27,504 nt of DNA from assembly GCA_964644525.1 (NCBI GenBank), contig CAZXWC010000016.1, positions 1-27,504 on the forward strand. Direction: 5' to 3'. The first letter of the stretch is position 1; every line of letters begins with the position of its first letter. Shown here piece after piece: positions 7,469 to 14,290 of the stretch. The position numbers and the translations under genes were made by a program. Below the pieces are notes generated by a model that was given only the letters and a program-made list of their open reading frames with translations, ran no database searches and was not told where the DNA came from. This DNA is from BM714 sp964644525. GTDB lineage: Bacteria; Bacillota; Clostridia; Peptostreptococcales; BM714.

Positions 7469-7556
7469 GTAATAGAATAAGGCGCAATGCGGTTAAAATC
7501 AATTAAAGAATTAGAAAGAATAAAGCCCGCATTATAACAAAAGAGGAGGAGCCAGT

Positions 7557-8081
7557 TTGAAAAAAACCATTTACGAGTCAAAGGATTATAAAATAGAAAT
7601 ACTGGATGAGGAGAACGATTTTGTCAAATTGCAGAACCTTTGTAAAAATTGCGGCGATTATTACGACCTGCACGGAATAGAAGAGATAGGGAATGAAACG
7701 GTTCTGGGTTTTTTTAATGAATTTCCTGAAGGCAAAAAAAGAGAAGATAAATTTGTACTGGGTTTATTCAAGAAGGAAAACCTTATAGGCGTAATTGAGG
7801 GGGTAAAGGACTACCCGAATGAGGGAACATGGTTTATAGGGCAGATGATGGTGGACAGCCAAAAGAGAAGCAGCGGGCTTGGTGCCTCATTTTTCGACGA
7901 GTTTCAGGACTGGGCGGAAGATAACAGGGTTGAATCATTGCGTCTTGCAGTAATGTGCGACAACACGCTTGCGGAAAAATTCTGGAAAAGCAGGGGCTTT
8001 GAATTTTGTGAACAGAAAAGCGACATGGAAACAGGAAACATCAGGGCGGATTTGAATTTGTATGAAAAGAAATTAAAATAG
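7557..8081 (+). CDS. GNAT-family N-acetyltransferase
   Basis: The 174-residue protein has the GNAT fold pattern: FVLGLFKKENLIGVIEGV (strands 2-3), GTWFIGQMMVDSQKRSSGLG (strand 4 plus the acetyl-CoA pyrophosphate loop QKRSSGLG, about residues 101-108), then LRLAVMCDNTLAEKFWKSRGF (strand 5, helix and strand 6). It should transfer an acetyl group from acetyl-CoA to an unknown amine. The start is a TTG at 7557, chosen because GAGGAGG at 7543-7549 is ideally placed and no ATG lies nearby. It is flanked by a terminator upstream and an inverted repeat downstream, so it is probably transcribed alone. A short inverted repeat (AATGCGG 7486-7492, CCGCATT 7527-7533) lies in its upstream region. Confidence 0.85.
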   Translation: MKKTIYESKDYKIEILDEENDFVKLQNLCKNCGDYYDLHGIEEIGNETVLGFFNEFPEGKKREDKFVLGLFKKENLIGVIEGVKDYPNEGTWFIGQMMVDSQKRSSGLGASFFDEFQDWAEDNRVESLRLAVMCDNTLAEKFWKSRGFEFCEQKSDMETGNIRADLNLYEKKLK

Positions 8082-8084
8082 TGT

Positions 8085-8107
8085 GTATTCAATAATATAT
8101 TGAATAC
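8085..8107. repeat. Perfect 10-bp inverted repeat
   Basis: GTATTCAATA at 8085-8094 and TATTGAATAC at 8098-8107 are perfect complements around a 3-base ATA centre. No T run follows, so it is not a standard terminator, although it begins 4 bases after the acetyltransferase stop. The right arm overlaps a candidate -35 box (TTGAAT 8100-8105) lying 17 bases before TAATAT (8123-8128), so it could be an operator for the riboswitch transcript. Confidence 0.6.
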
Positions 8108-8154
8108 ATCTATTCTTTGTGTTAATATCTTTATTATAAATGAAAATAGTGTTT

Positions 8155-8347
8155 GGATGAAGGTTCCGGAAGCTGAAGGCGACCGGTTCCGGACAGACCT
8201 CTGGAGAGACTCTCAGGAGCACCGAAGGGGAAAGCCGTAAATGGTGAAACTCTCAGGTAAAAGGACAGGGGATTCGCGTAAGCACGGCACACCTATGCTT
8301 ACTATCGATTTCCGGCTTTGAGAGACTGTTTTTACGGTCTTTTTTTT
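8155..8347 (+). promoter_or_regulatory. Glycine riboswitch (gcvT motif), apparently single-aptamer
   Basis: The aptamer core spans 8198-8271. P1 pairs CCTCTG (8198-8203) with CAGGGG (8266-8271). The conserved elements GGAGAG, CACCGAAGGGG, GAAACTCTCAGGTAAAAGGACAG follow in canonical order with only small changes. The core matches the second aptamer of tandem glycine riboswitches. The 43 bases upstream (8155-8197) lack aptamer motifs but contain GC-rich segments, consistent with a short 5' ghost stem of a singlet riboswitch. The expression platform has a hairpin (GTAAGCA 8278-8284, TGCTTAC 8296-8302) and a terminator at 8323-8347. AAAGCCG (8231-8237) can pair with CGGCTTT (8313-8319), and CTCTCA (8250-8255) with TGAGAG (8319-8324), linking aptamer and terminator. 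The direction of the switch cannot be decided by eye. Confidence 0.92.
8323..8347 (+). terminator. Riboswitch terminator
   Basis: AGACTG at 8323-8328 pairs with CGGTCT at 8335-8340 around a T-rich loop, and seven T residues follow. Its 5' arm shares bases with TGAGAG (8319-8324), which is complementary to the aptamer's CTCTCA. Confidence 0.85.
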
Positions 8348-8372
8348 ATTACAAAAATAGGGAGGAAATAAG

Positions 8373-8642
8373 ATGAAAGTTGTTATAACGGTTATTGGTA
8401 AGGACAAAACAGGGATAATAGCAAATGTGTCTAAGACACTTTGGGAAAACGGCGTCAACATATTGGATATCAGTCAAACAATAATGCAGGAATACTTTGC
8501 AATGATAATGATGGCGGATATTTCGGAGATGGAAATACCGTTTGGCGAATTGAAAAAGAAACTAAAGACTGTGGGCGACAGCATACAGATGGATATAAGA
8601 GTTCAGAATGAACAAATATTCAATGCAATGCATCAGATATAG
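8373..8642 (+). CDS. Stand-alone ACT-domain protein
   Basis: The 89-residue protein is one ACT domain: VVITVIGKDKTGIIANVSKT (strand, glycine-containing ligand loop and helix), then ILDISQTIMQEYFAMIMMAD, a second helix and a final strand. ACT domains bind amino acids; GKDKTGI is the usual effector loop, and serine or glycine are plausible ligands. The family includes the structurally solved but uncharacterised protein of Streptococcus pneumoniae that also precedes a UPF0210 gene. GGGAGGAAA at 8360-8368 sets the ATG. The gene is the first behind the glycine riboswitch and ends 14 bases before the UPF0210 gene. That suggests a regulatory or sensory subunit of the next protein, but no interaction is shown by the sequence. 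Confidence 0.88.
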   Translation: MKVVITVIGKDKTGIIANVSKTLWENGVNILDISQTIMQEYFAMIMMADISEMEIPFGELKKKLKTVGDSIQMDIRVQNEQIFNAMHQI

Positions 8643-8656
8643 GAGAGTGGGTAAAA

Positions 8657-10015
8657 ATGAATCAATATAAAAAAATAATGGAAACAATAAATATGATAGA
8701 CCGCGAAAAACTTGATATAAGAACCATAACAATGGGAATATCCCTTCTTGACTGTTGTGATGGAGACGGAGAGAAGGCAAGAAGGAAAATGTACGAAAAG
8801 ATAGTACGAAAGGCGGAAAAGCTGGTAGCGACAGGAGAAGACATTGCAAGCAAGTACGGAATACCCATAATTAACAAGAGGATTTCAGTGACGCCTATTT
8901 CGCTTGTTGCCGGAGCTTCTGCGGACCAAAATTATGTCGCTTACGCTGAAATGATGGACAGGGCCGCACGCGAAACGGGAGTCAATTTCATAGGCGGATT
9001 CTCAGCTCTAGTGCAAAAGGGTTTTTCAAATGGCGACAAAATACTTATAGAATCAATACCCGAAGCTCTTTCGGTTACAAAGAGAGTCTGTTCTTCGGTA
9101 AATGTAGGAGACACACGATCAGGAATAAACATGGATGCAGTAAAAATAATGGGTGAAACGATTAAGCGAACTGCTTACCTTACAAGAGAAAATGACAGCA
9201 TAGGCTGTGCAAAGCTGGTGGTCTTTTGCAATGCAGTGGAGGACAATCCCTTCATGGCCGGAGCATTCCATGGAACCGGTGAGTCAGACAGCGTAATTAA
9301 TGTAGGGGTAAGCGGCCCTGGCGTAGTGAAGTCGGCCCTCGAAAAAGTCAAGGGGGAAAGCTTCGACCAAGTTGCCGAGACCATAAAGAAGACGGCTTTC
9401 AAAATCACAAGAGCTGGACAGCTTGTGGCAAGGGAAGCGGCCGAGACTCTAGGTGTACCTTTTGGGATAGTGGACCTTTCCCTGGCCCCGACCCCGGATG
9501 TGGGCGACTCTGTTGCAAGAATTTTCGAAGAGATGGGCCTGGGGGCAGCGGGTAGCCATGGTACCACGGCGGCCCTTGCAATGTTAAATGACGCTGTGAA
9601 AAAAGGCGGCATAATGGCAGCGGAGCATGTTGGAGGGCTGAGCGGGGCATTCATACCAGTAAGTGAGGACGAGGGGATGATAGAAGCTGTAAGGAGCGGC
9701 GCTTTGTCGCTCGACAAACTCGAGGCAATGACATGTGTCTGTTCGGTGGGTCTGGACATGATTGCAATTCCGGGCGACACTCCTTCGGCAAGCATTTCAG
9801 GAATGATTGCCGACGAGTCGGCAATAGGCATGATAAACAATAAGACAACAGCTGTCAGGGTAATCCCGGTGCATGGAAAAGGCTTTGGAGATGAAGCAGT
9901 TTTCGGAGGCCTTTTGGGAACAGCGCCCATAATGAAGGTGAATCCTTTTTCAAGCGAATTGTTCATAGCGCGCGGAGGACGGATTCCGGCACCTGTACAC
10001 AGCTTTAAAAACTGA
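8657..10015 (+). CDS. UPF0210 (DUF711) family protein
   Basis: The 452-residue protein belongs to UPF0210/DUF711, often labelled PFL family because its fold resembles pyruvate formate-lyase. Typical conserved stretches are DIRTITMGISLLDCCD, RISVTPISLVAGAS, NFIGGFSALVQKG, SVNVGDTRSGINMDAV, GAFHGTGESDSVINVGVSGP, VDLSLAPTPDVGDSVARI and PGDTPSASISGMIADE. The length is normal. No catalytic function is established for the family, and the glycyl-radical motif of true formate-lyases is not apparent at the C-terminus. AGGAGAG at 8641-8647 precedes the ATG. The invariant ACT partner upstream and the glycine riboswitch point to a role in glycine, serine or one-carbon metabolism. This is an inference from context. 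Confidence 0.9.
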   Translation: MNQYKKIMETINMIDREKLDIRTITMGISLLDCCDGDGEKARRKMYEKIVRKAEKLVATGEDIASKYGIPIINKRISVTPISLVAGASADQNYVAYAEMMDRAARETGVNFIGGFSALVQKGFSNGDKILIESIPEALSVTKRVCSSVNVGDTRSGINMDAVKIMGETIKRTAYLTRENDSIGCAKLVVFCNAVEDNPFMAGAFHGTGESDSVINVGVSGPGVVKSALEKVKGESFDQVAETIKKTAFKITRAGQLVAREAAETLGVPFGIVDLSLAPTPDVGDSVARIFEEMGLGAAGSHGTTAALAMLNDAVKKGGIMAAEHVGGLSGAFIPVSEDEGMIEAVRSGALSLDKLEAMTCVCSVGLDMIAIPGDTPSASISGMIADESAIGMINNKTTAVRVIPVHGKGFGDEAVFGGLLGTAPIMKVNPFSSELFIARGGRIPAPVHSFKN

Positions 10016-10223
10016 TGCAAGAAAAGCGTAAAAGTAGAAGAAAGTTGGACGGTTGGAAAGTGGAAAGAAAAGAAGGAAGATAAGAGCTGTTTGCAGTGAG
10101 TAAAGGATCAAAAATAAAGATAAAAACCAGGGCATATATCAGATGTCATTAGTCAGATTTCAGGAAAAGTTTGAGACAAAAGGATAGAAGTGAAGGCAAA
10201 AGCAAAAGTAGAAGAGGTTGAAA
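10016..10223. repeat. Purine-rich non-coding stretch
   Basis: The region after the UPF0210 stop holds no convincing gene. Its plus strand is strongly purine-rich, with repeated short words such as GGAAAGTGGAAAG (about 10056-10068), AGAAGGAAG and GCAAAAGCAAAAG (about 10196-10208). These words resemble the minus strand of the repeat at 4117-4226. Both lie directly downstream of an operon end. They may be members of one degenerate repeat family. Confidence 0.4.
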
Positions 10224-10276
10224 AAACAAACCGGGAGTGAGTGAAATCAATGATTTTACTCACTCCCGGTTTGTTT
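10224..10276. terminator. Long bidirectional terminator
   Basis: The arms 10224-10242 and 10258-10276 are perfectly complementary (AAACAAACCGGGAGTGAGT and its reverse complement), and the stem continues through GAAATCA/TGATTTT to a very small loop. A-rich and T-rich flanks on either side let it work on both strands. It separates the convergent UPF0210 and acyltransferase genes. Confidence 0.92.
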
Positions 10277-10291
10277 AATAAAGGTTTTTAA

Positions 10292-12016
10292 TCAAGATTC
10301 AAGGATGGACGCAATTTCGACCAGCGATTCTTCCAGATTTTTCTTCAGCTTAATAAGGTTTTCAGAATTGTGGACTTTGCTTGAGAGCACAAAGTGAAGT
10401 TCGTTATCATAAATCAGATATCTAAGACCATATCCATTCTCTATAGCAGGCCCGTATCCTGCATAGAGAAGCCCAATCGGATTGCTTGTGCTTGTGGAAA
10501 AGAAGTCGCGACGAATTTCCCTGTAGCTTGGCGAAGAGAATATTTCAGGCAAATCATCGTCTGGGAAGTTTTCCTCATGTATCTTTTTAAGGCCAAACAT
10601 GTGCCGGTCTACTCCGTATCCCTTCTTGCATTCTTTTATTCGCTCTATATGTTTTGCCATGGCTTCCCTGAAATTGTCGCTTGTGGGATTTTCCGCAAAG
10701 GCAATGGATTCGGGTGTTACAGGCCGCATGGCTTCGGTTCTTCCGTGAAGGAATTGTTTTGTCATGACAGATTCGTATGTATTGCGGACCTTTCCAAATG
10801 TTTTCTTTTGAGTAAGCTGGTAGGCTATTTGAACAAAACTGTCGGGACTAGTTTTCAATTCCTTTATCCGCTTCTTTCCAAACTTGTCAAAAGGCAATAC
10901 TTCAATGGATAATTCATTAAAAACCCTGTTGCTTTCAGCCTTTGCTTTGACAATTTCCATTTCTATATCTTTGTCAAGAATAAAATTTATTTCTTCGGTT
11001 GAATGAACAGAATTTCCCGTTTCATTTTTTTCATAGGCTTTAGTGTTTTTGTAAATAAAGCGGACAAGATTTCCCAAGGTTGTGCCGTCAACACCTGAAT
11101 GTTCATAATTGATTGCAAAATGTCCGTTCTTGCTTAATATTAGTTGGATTGACTTGTCATACCATCTGTTGTGGGAGTTTCCACACAGCATATTTTTGAA
11201 CATATCAGAATCAGATGAGTATTCATTTTGGTCAAGCACTAAAATTGCCAAAGCCCCTTCTATTTTATTTAAAGAATCGGTATTTAATGGACTCAAATCT
11301 AGAATTTTGTCTCTGTTTTTTGCCCAAGTGCTTCTGTTTGTCGAGGTAAGGCAGCCGACGGAAATATTATTGTCCCTTTGGGATTCTTTCAATATAAATT
11401 TTATTGATTCGTAGAAGTGGGTGTAATTTTGGGCTATGTTGTTTTTAAAAGCTGCTTGGATTGAATAGTAGTGCCCGTTGGAGATTACCACAAGATGGTT
11501 TGCTTCAGTGTTTGTTTTGAAACTGTCGTAATTTGTGCCGGGTATTCTTGCTGTTCCCAGAAGGGTTTTGTACTGGCTCATGCAAAGTGCGGTTTTCCCT
11601 TGGAAATCAATATCCATATTTCCGCTGTAGAGCAAATTGCGGTATTCGAACAGAGACACAAGCAGGCTTGCCGCAAATTCCGCCTGCGCCAAATCTTTTG
11701 ATTCTGTATTTTTGTCAAGAACGAATGAAACATTGCTGTTTGCAGGCAGAGGGAGCCGGCTTCCAAGATAGGTATTATACCAGAAGGGCTCCAGCCAATT
11801 TAACGTCTCCTTGCGGTTTCGTAATTCATATAGTTTTTTCTGCAGAAAAGGACCTTTTCCATAGTTTGAAGTAAAAGAATTGACAGCCTTTTTGGACGAT
11901 TCATAGTCTTGGGAAGACAAAAGGGGTTTGCTCCATTCTAAAAGCTTGCGGCATGTTTCATCAAGGCTTGGAAGGGGAAGTCTCGGCAAATTGCCTTGGT
12001 TTTCATACATTTTCAT
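10292..12016 (-). CDS. Choline/carnitine O-acyltransferase family protein
   Basis: The 574-residue protein has the whole length and landmarks of the carnitine/choline acyltransferase family, which moves acyl groups between CoA and carnitine or choline. LPRLPLPSLDETCRKLLEW at the N-terminus matches the family entry motif. The catalytic histidine is H306 in YEHSGVDGTT. GRTEAMRPVTPES corresponds to the conserved GRTE substrate motif, and STSTSNPIG (about residues 507-515) with GYGPAIENGYGLRY match the C-terminal STS and GYG regions. The ATG at 12016 follows GGAGGA by 4 bases; a start nine codons upstream has no binding site. The family is mainly eukaryotic and patchy in bacteria. The substrate here could be carnitine, choline or another alcohol. 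It is 191 bases downstream of the LUD gene. Confidence 0.88.
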   Translation of the reverse strand: MKMYENQGNLPRLPLPSLDETCRKLLEWSKPLLSSQDYESSKKAVNSFTSNYGKGPFLQKKLYELRNRKETLNWLEPFWYNTYLGSRLPLPANSNVSFVLDKNTESKDLAQAEFAASLLVSLFEYRNLLYSGNMDIDFQGKTALCMSQYKTLLGTARIPGTNYDSFKTNTEANHLVVISNGHYYSIQAAFKNNIAQNYTHFYESIKFILKESQRDNNISVGCLTSTNRSTWAKNRDKILDLSPLNTDSLNKIEGALAILVLDQNEYSSDSDMFKNMLCGNSHNRWYDKSIQLILSKNGHFAINYEHSGVDGTTLGNLVRFIYKNTKAYEKNETGNSVHSTEEINFILDKDIEMEIVKAKAESNRVFNELSIEVLPFDKFGKKRIKELKTSPDSFVQIAYQLTQKKTFGKVRNTYESVMTKQFLHGRTEAMRPVTPESIAFAENPTSDNFREAMAKHIERIKECKKGYGVDRHMFGLKKIHEENFPDDDLPEIFSSPSYREIRRDFFSTSTSNPIGLLYAGYGPAIENGYGLRYLIYDNELHFVLSSKVHNSENLIKLKKNLEESLVEIASILES

Positions 12017-12111
12017 AGTATCCTCCAATCGGAACATTAACAAAAACAGAAAATCGACAACCTTACAATTTTACTTAAATAGATTAAATTTCCAAAGATG
12101 GGTTTAAAGCC

Positions 12112-12133
12112 GGGATCGGCAAAAACCGACCCC
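12112..12133 (-). other. GC-rich hairpin between LUD and acyltransferase genes
   Basis: On the minus strand GGGGTCGG (12133-12126) pairs with CCGATCCC (12119-12112) around a TTTTTG loop, with one wobble pair. No proper T tract follows, so it may be a weak terminator, an attenuator or an mRNA-stabilising stem. The remaining intergenic DNA between 12017 and 12207 is AT-rich and shows no gene. Confidence 0.5.
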
Positions 12134-12207
12134 TCAAATATTGACTTATAAAGAATGCTTGATTTTAAAAAAATAATTCAATTAAGAAGGCATTTCCTGC
12201 CGAAGTT

Positions 12208-12849
12208 TTAATAGCCTAAATCTTTGTTTACGATGAAGACCTTAATGCGTCCCTTAGCGCCTTGCCTCTTAATGGAAACGAAAGCGTTGCATATGCGTTC
12301 TGGGCTTGAGCAATCTATGCAATAGCCCATTTCGGTGCATGGCGTTTTTCTGCCAAGCCGCCTTGCATTTGCAGGCCCGGCTGTTTCGCGATACCTTTCA
12401 AGTGCTTCTTCTTCGCTTGCTACAAGCTTGTTTCTTCCCACAACAACAATTACATGGTCCGGGCCGAAAATCATTGCGGCCGTCCTGTTTCCTCTGCCGT
12501 CTACATTAAACAGCGTCCCGCTTTCGCTTACAGCATTTGTGCTTGTAAAGTAGTAGTCGGCTGAAAAAGAGTCTCTGAACAATTGTGTAATGTCTTGAGG
12601 TGACAGTCCTTCAGCGTAACGATCCAGGAATTCGAAGTTGCCCATTCTCAAAAAGTCGATTAAACCTGTTTCGAAAAGAGTCATTGAACCACCTACTGAA
12701 ACAAGAGAACCTGGAGCAATCATTTCTTTCATCTTTTCAATCAATTCATTCTCGTCTTCAACCATAAAAGCTTCCATGTTGTTTTTTTCGAGATTATTAA
12801 TTGTTCTTTCTATTCTTTTTTCATACAGCCAATTCATGTTTCCATCCAT
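12208..12849 (-). CDS. LUD-domain protein (lactate utilization type)
   Basis: The 213-residue protein is a stand-alone LUD domain (formerly DUF162), the fold shared with LutB and LutC of lactate oxidation. Conserved features are VSVGGSMTLFETGL (about residues 50-63), TSTNAVSESGTLFNVDGRGN (substrate-loop region), GPDHVIVVVGRNKLV and the C-terminal PCTEMGYCIDCSSPERICN. That last motif has several cysteines but is too short for a ferredoxin-type cluster domain. No lutA or lutB partner is nearby. Such single-domain proteins are common in clostridia and their reaction is not established. AAGGAGG precedes the ATG by 7 bases. It may be cotranscribed with the acyltransferase gene, though the 191-base gap and the hairpin make this uncertain. 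Confidence 0.88.
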   Translation of the reverse strand: MDGNMNWLYEKRIERTINNLEKNNMEAFMVEDENELIEKMKEMIAPGSLVSVGGSMTLFETGLIDFLRMGNFEFLDRYAEGLSPQDITQLFRDSFSADYYFTSTNAVSESGTLFNVDGRGNRTAAMIFGPDHVIVVVGRNKLVASEEEALERYRETAGPANARRLGRKTPCTEMGYCIDCSSPERICNAFVSIKRQGAKGRIKVFIVNKDLGY

Positions 12850-12884
12850 TTCTGCGCCTCCTTAGTATATTGAATAATTTTACT

Positions 12885-12904
12885 ATAGCTTAATTATAAG
12901 CTAT
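12885..12904. promoter_or_regulatory. Palindrome upstream of the LUD gene
   Basis: ATAGCTTA at 12885-12892 and TAAGCTAT at 12897-12904 form a perfect 8-bp inverted repeat with a 4-base ATTA centre. It lies 36 bases upstream of the LUD start codon, where a promoter or operator is expected. No regulator can be assigned. Confidence 0.45.
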
Positions 12905-13273
12905 TAGGCATGACAGGTGAAGGAATGAAAGTGAATCAAGTGAAATTTTTGATTTTCTATTTAGTCAAAATCAAGGAATGTTCTTTAATGAAAAAATTAA
13001 AGCGGTTGCAAAAGGCCTAAAAGAAACAGATAATGGAGATAGGTGCATTCATGTGTATACAAGATGCGAAAATACCGGCAATTTAAAGTTAGAAGTTTTG
13101 ATATTAAAAAACACTTATAAAGTGTGGATAAAGTTGAATTCATAACAATCAATTTAAAGGTCGGGAAATTTTATTGCCGATAAAGAATACAAAAATGAGG
13201 AGATGTATTTATTTGATTGGGAACGGCAGCATATTATCATTTAATAAAGCAGAGAGAAGCAAATGTAATCAAA
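12905..13273. other. Gene-poor region with possible gene debris
   Basis: A frame from ATG 12978 to TAA 13145 encodes 55 residues (starting MFFNEKIKAVAKGLKETDNG) but lacks a well-spaced binding site: AGGA touches the ATG. After two in-frame stops, at 13143 and 13158, the same frame opens again from about 13161 to a stop near 13241 with a protein-like sequence (FIADKEYKNEEMYLFDWERQ). Together this looks like a decayed small gene, possibly carrying nonsense changes. I do not recognise a family. Nothing else was seen in the stretch. Confidence 0.35.
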
Positions 13274-13302
13274 TTGTAACAGGGATTATATTTATTTATA
13301 TA
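13274..13302 (+). promoter_or_regulatory. Candidate promoter of the YitT gene
   Basis: TTGTAA at 13274-13279 and TATATA at 13297-13302 are separated by 17 bases. Each box differs from consensus at two positions. It lies 50 bases upstream of the YitT start. Confidence 0.5.
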
Positions 13303-13352
13303 GCTTTTTCTGATAGTATTTGTCTTTGACAAAACATTGAGGGGTGATTCGA

Positions 13353-14234
13353 ATGGTTGCAAAAATTAAATCAAACAAAATATTGATTGATGTTCTGGTA
13401 TTGAGCTTTGGATGCATAATGTTGGCTTTTGCCATTGCGTCGATACTTAAGCCAAATGGGCTTGTGACAGGTGGATTTACAGGATTGTCCATAATTGTGG
13501 GGCATCTGTTGAATATCAATTACACATACGTATACTATGGTTTTTCTTTGGCGGTTATGCTAGCCGCATTTATTTTTCTTGGAAAAAAGAATACCTTGAA
13601 AATACTTTTGATATCAGTTATATTTCCATTGGTCCTTATCGCAGTTGATGAAATGTGTTTTCCTCTTATTGAAAACGACTTATTTTTGGGATCGATATAT
13701 TTTGGGGTCATAGGGGGAATAGGAGCAGGACTTGTATTCAAAAGAGGTTTTTCCACGGGAGGGACTGACACCGTTGCTCAAATTCTCCACAAGAAGATTT
13801 TTCCTTTCATAAGTCTTAGCCAAATAATATTTGCCGTTGACATATGTGTGCTTTCCCTTGCAGCCCTTGTATTTGACAGGAATATTGCACTTTACGGAAT
13901 AATATCGAATTATGTTTTTGCCAAATCGATTGACCTGGTTCTTTTCGGATTTGGTTCGAAGAAGCTTAAGCTTGAAATTATTAGCGATTACAGTAATCAA
14001 ATTGCCGACTACATTATAAATTCAATAGGGCGGGGTTTGACAATTCTTGATGTCACTGGAGGTTACAGCAAAGATACTAAAAGCAAGATTTTAACCATTT
14101 GTTCTCCCAGGGAGACTATGCTGATTAAGCGTTTTATTGCGGATATAGACGAAAAGGCATTTGTATATGTATTGCCAGTGGTTTCTGTATGGGGAGAGGG
14201 AAGCGGTTTCGACAGGCTGCAGGAAGAAACTTAG
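13353..14234 (+). CDS. YitT-family membrane protein (DUF161 + DUF2179)
   Basis: The 293-residue protein has the standard YitT layout: five or six membrane segments over residues 10-180, with the family motif LKPNGLVTGGFTGLSIIVGH (about 29-48) and a second glycine-rich copy KRGFSTGGTDTVAQILHK. A soluble C-terminal DUF2179 domain follows (GRGLTILDVTGGYSKDTKSKI, then IKRFIADIDEKAFVYVLPV). Family members are thought to be transporters or transport regulators, but substrates are generally unknown. The ATG at 13353 lies 6 bases after AGGGGTG; a GTG three codons earlier overlaps that binding site and is less likely. It is transcribed alone and ends at a bidirectional terminator. Confidence 0.9.
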   Translation: MVAKIKSNKILIDVLVLSFGCIMLAFAIASILKPNGLVTGGFTGLSIIVGHLLNINYTYVYYGFSLAVMLAAFIFLGKKNTLKILLISVIFPLVLIAVDEMCFPLIENDLFLGSIYFGVIGGIGAGLVFKRGFSTGGTDTVAQILHKKIFPFISLSQIIFAVDICVLSLAALVFDRNIALYGIISNYVFAKSIDLVLFGFGSKKLKLEIISDYSNQIADYIINSIGRGLTILDVTGGYSKDTKSKILTICSPRETMLIKRFIADIDEKAFVYVLPVVSVWGEGSGFDRLQEET

Positions 14235-14249
14235 TTTAAAGAAAATTTA

Positions 14250-14288
14250 AAAAGAGCGCATGCCCTTTTTGGCATTTGCTCTTTTTTT
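14250..14288. terminator. Bidirectional terminator
   Basis: AAAGAGC at 14251-14257 pairs with GCTCTTT at 14278-14284, with an inner ATGCC/GGCAT stem. A residues precede and T residues follow, so it can stop transcription of both yitT and the converging ABC transporter operon. Confidence 0.88.
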
Positions 14289-14290
14289 GA

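Noticed and set aside
7486..7533. Inverted repeat AATGCGG/CCGCATT upstream of the acetyltransferase
   Set aside because: The arms are only 7 bp with a 34-base spacer and may be a decayed copy of the nearby terminator; too weak to list as its own element.
9175..10020. 281-codon antisense frame
   Set aside because: It is the shadow of the UPF0210 gene on the opposite strand. The plus-strand product has clear family motifs.
10394..10912. 172-codon plus-strand frame in the acyltransferase gene
   Set aside because: It is antisense to the acyltransferase C-terminal half and shows no recognisable domain.
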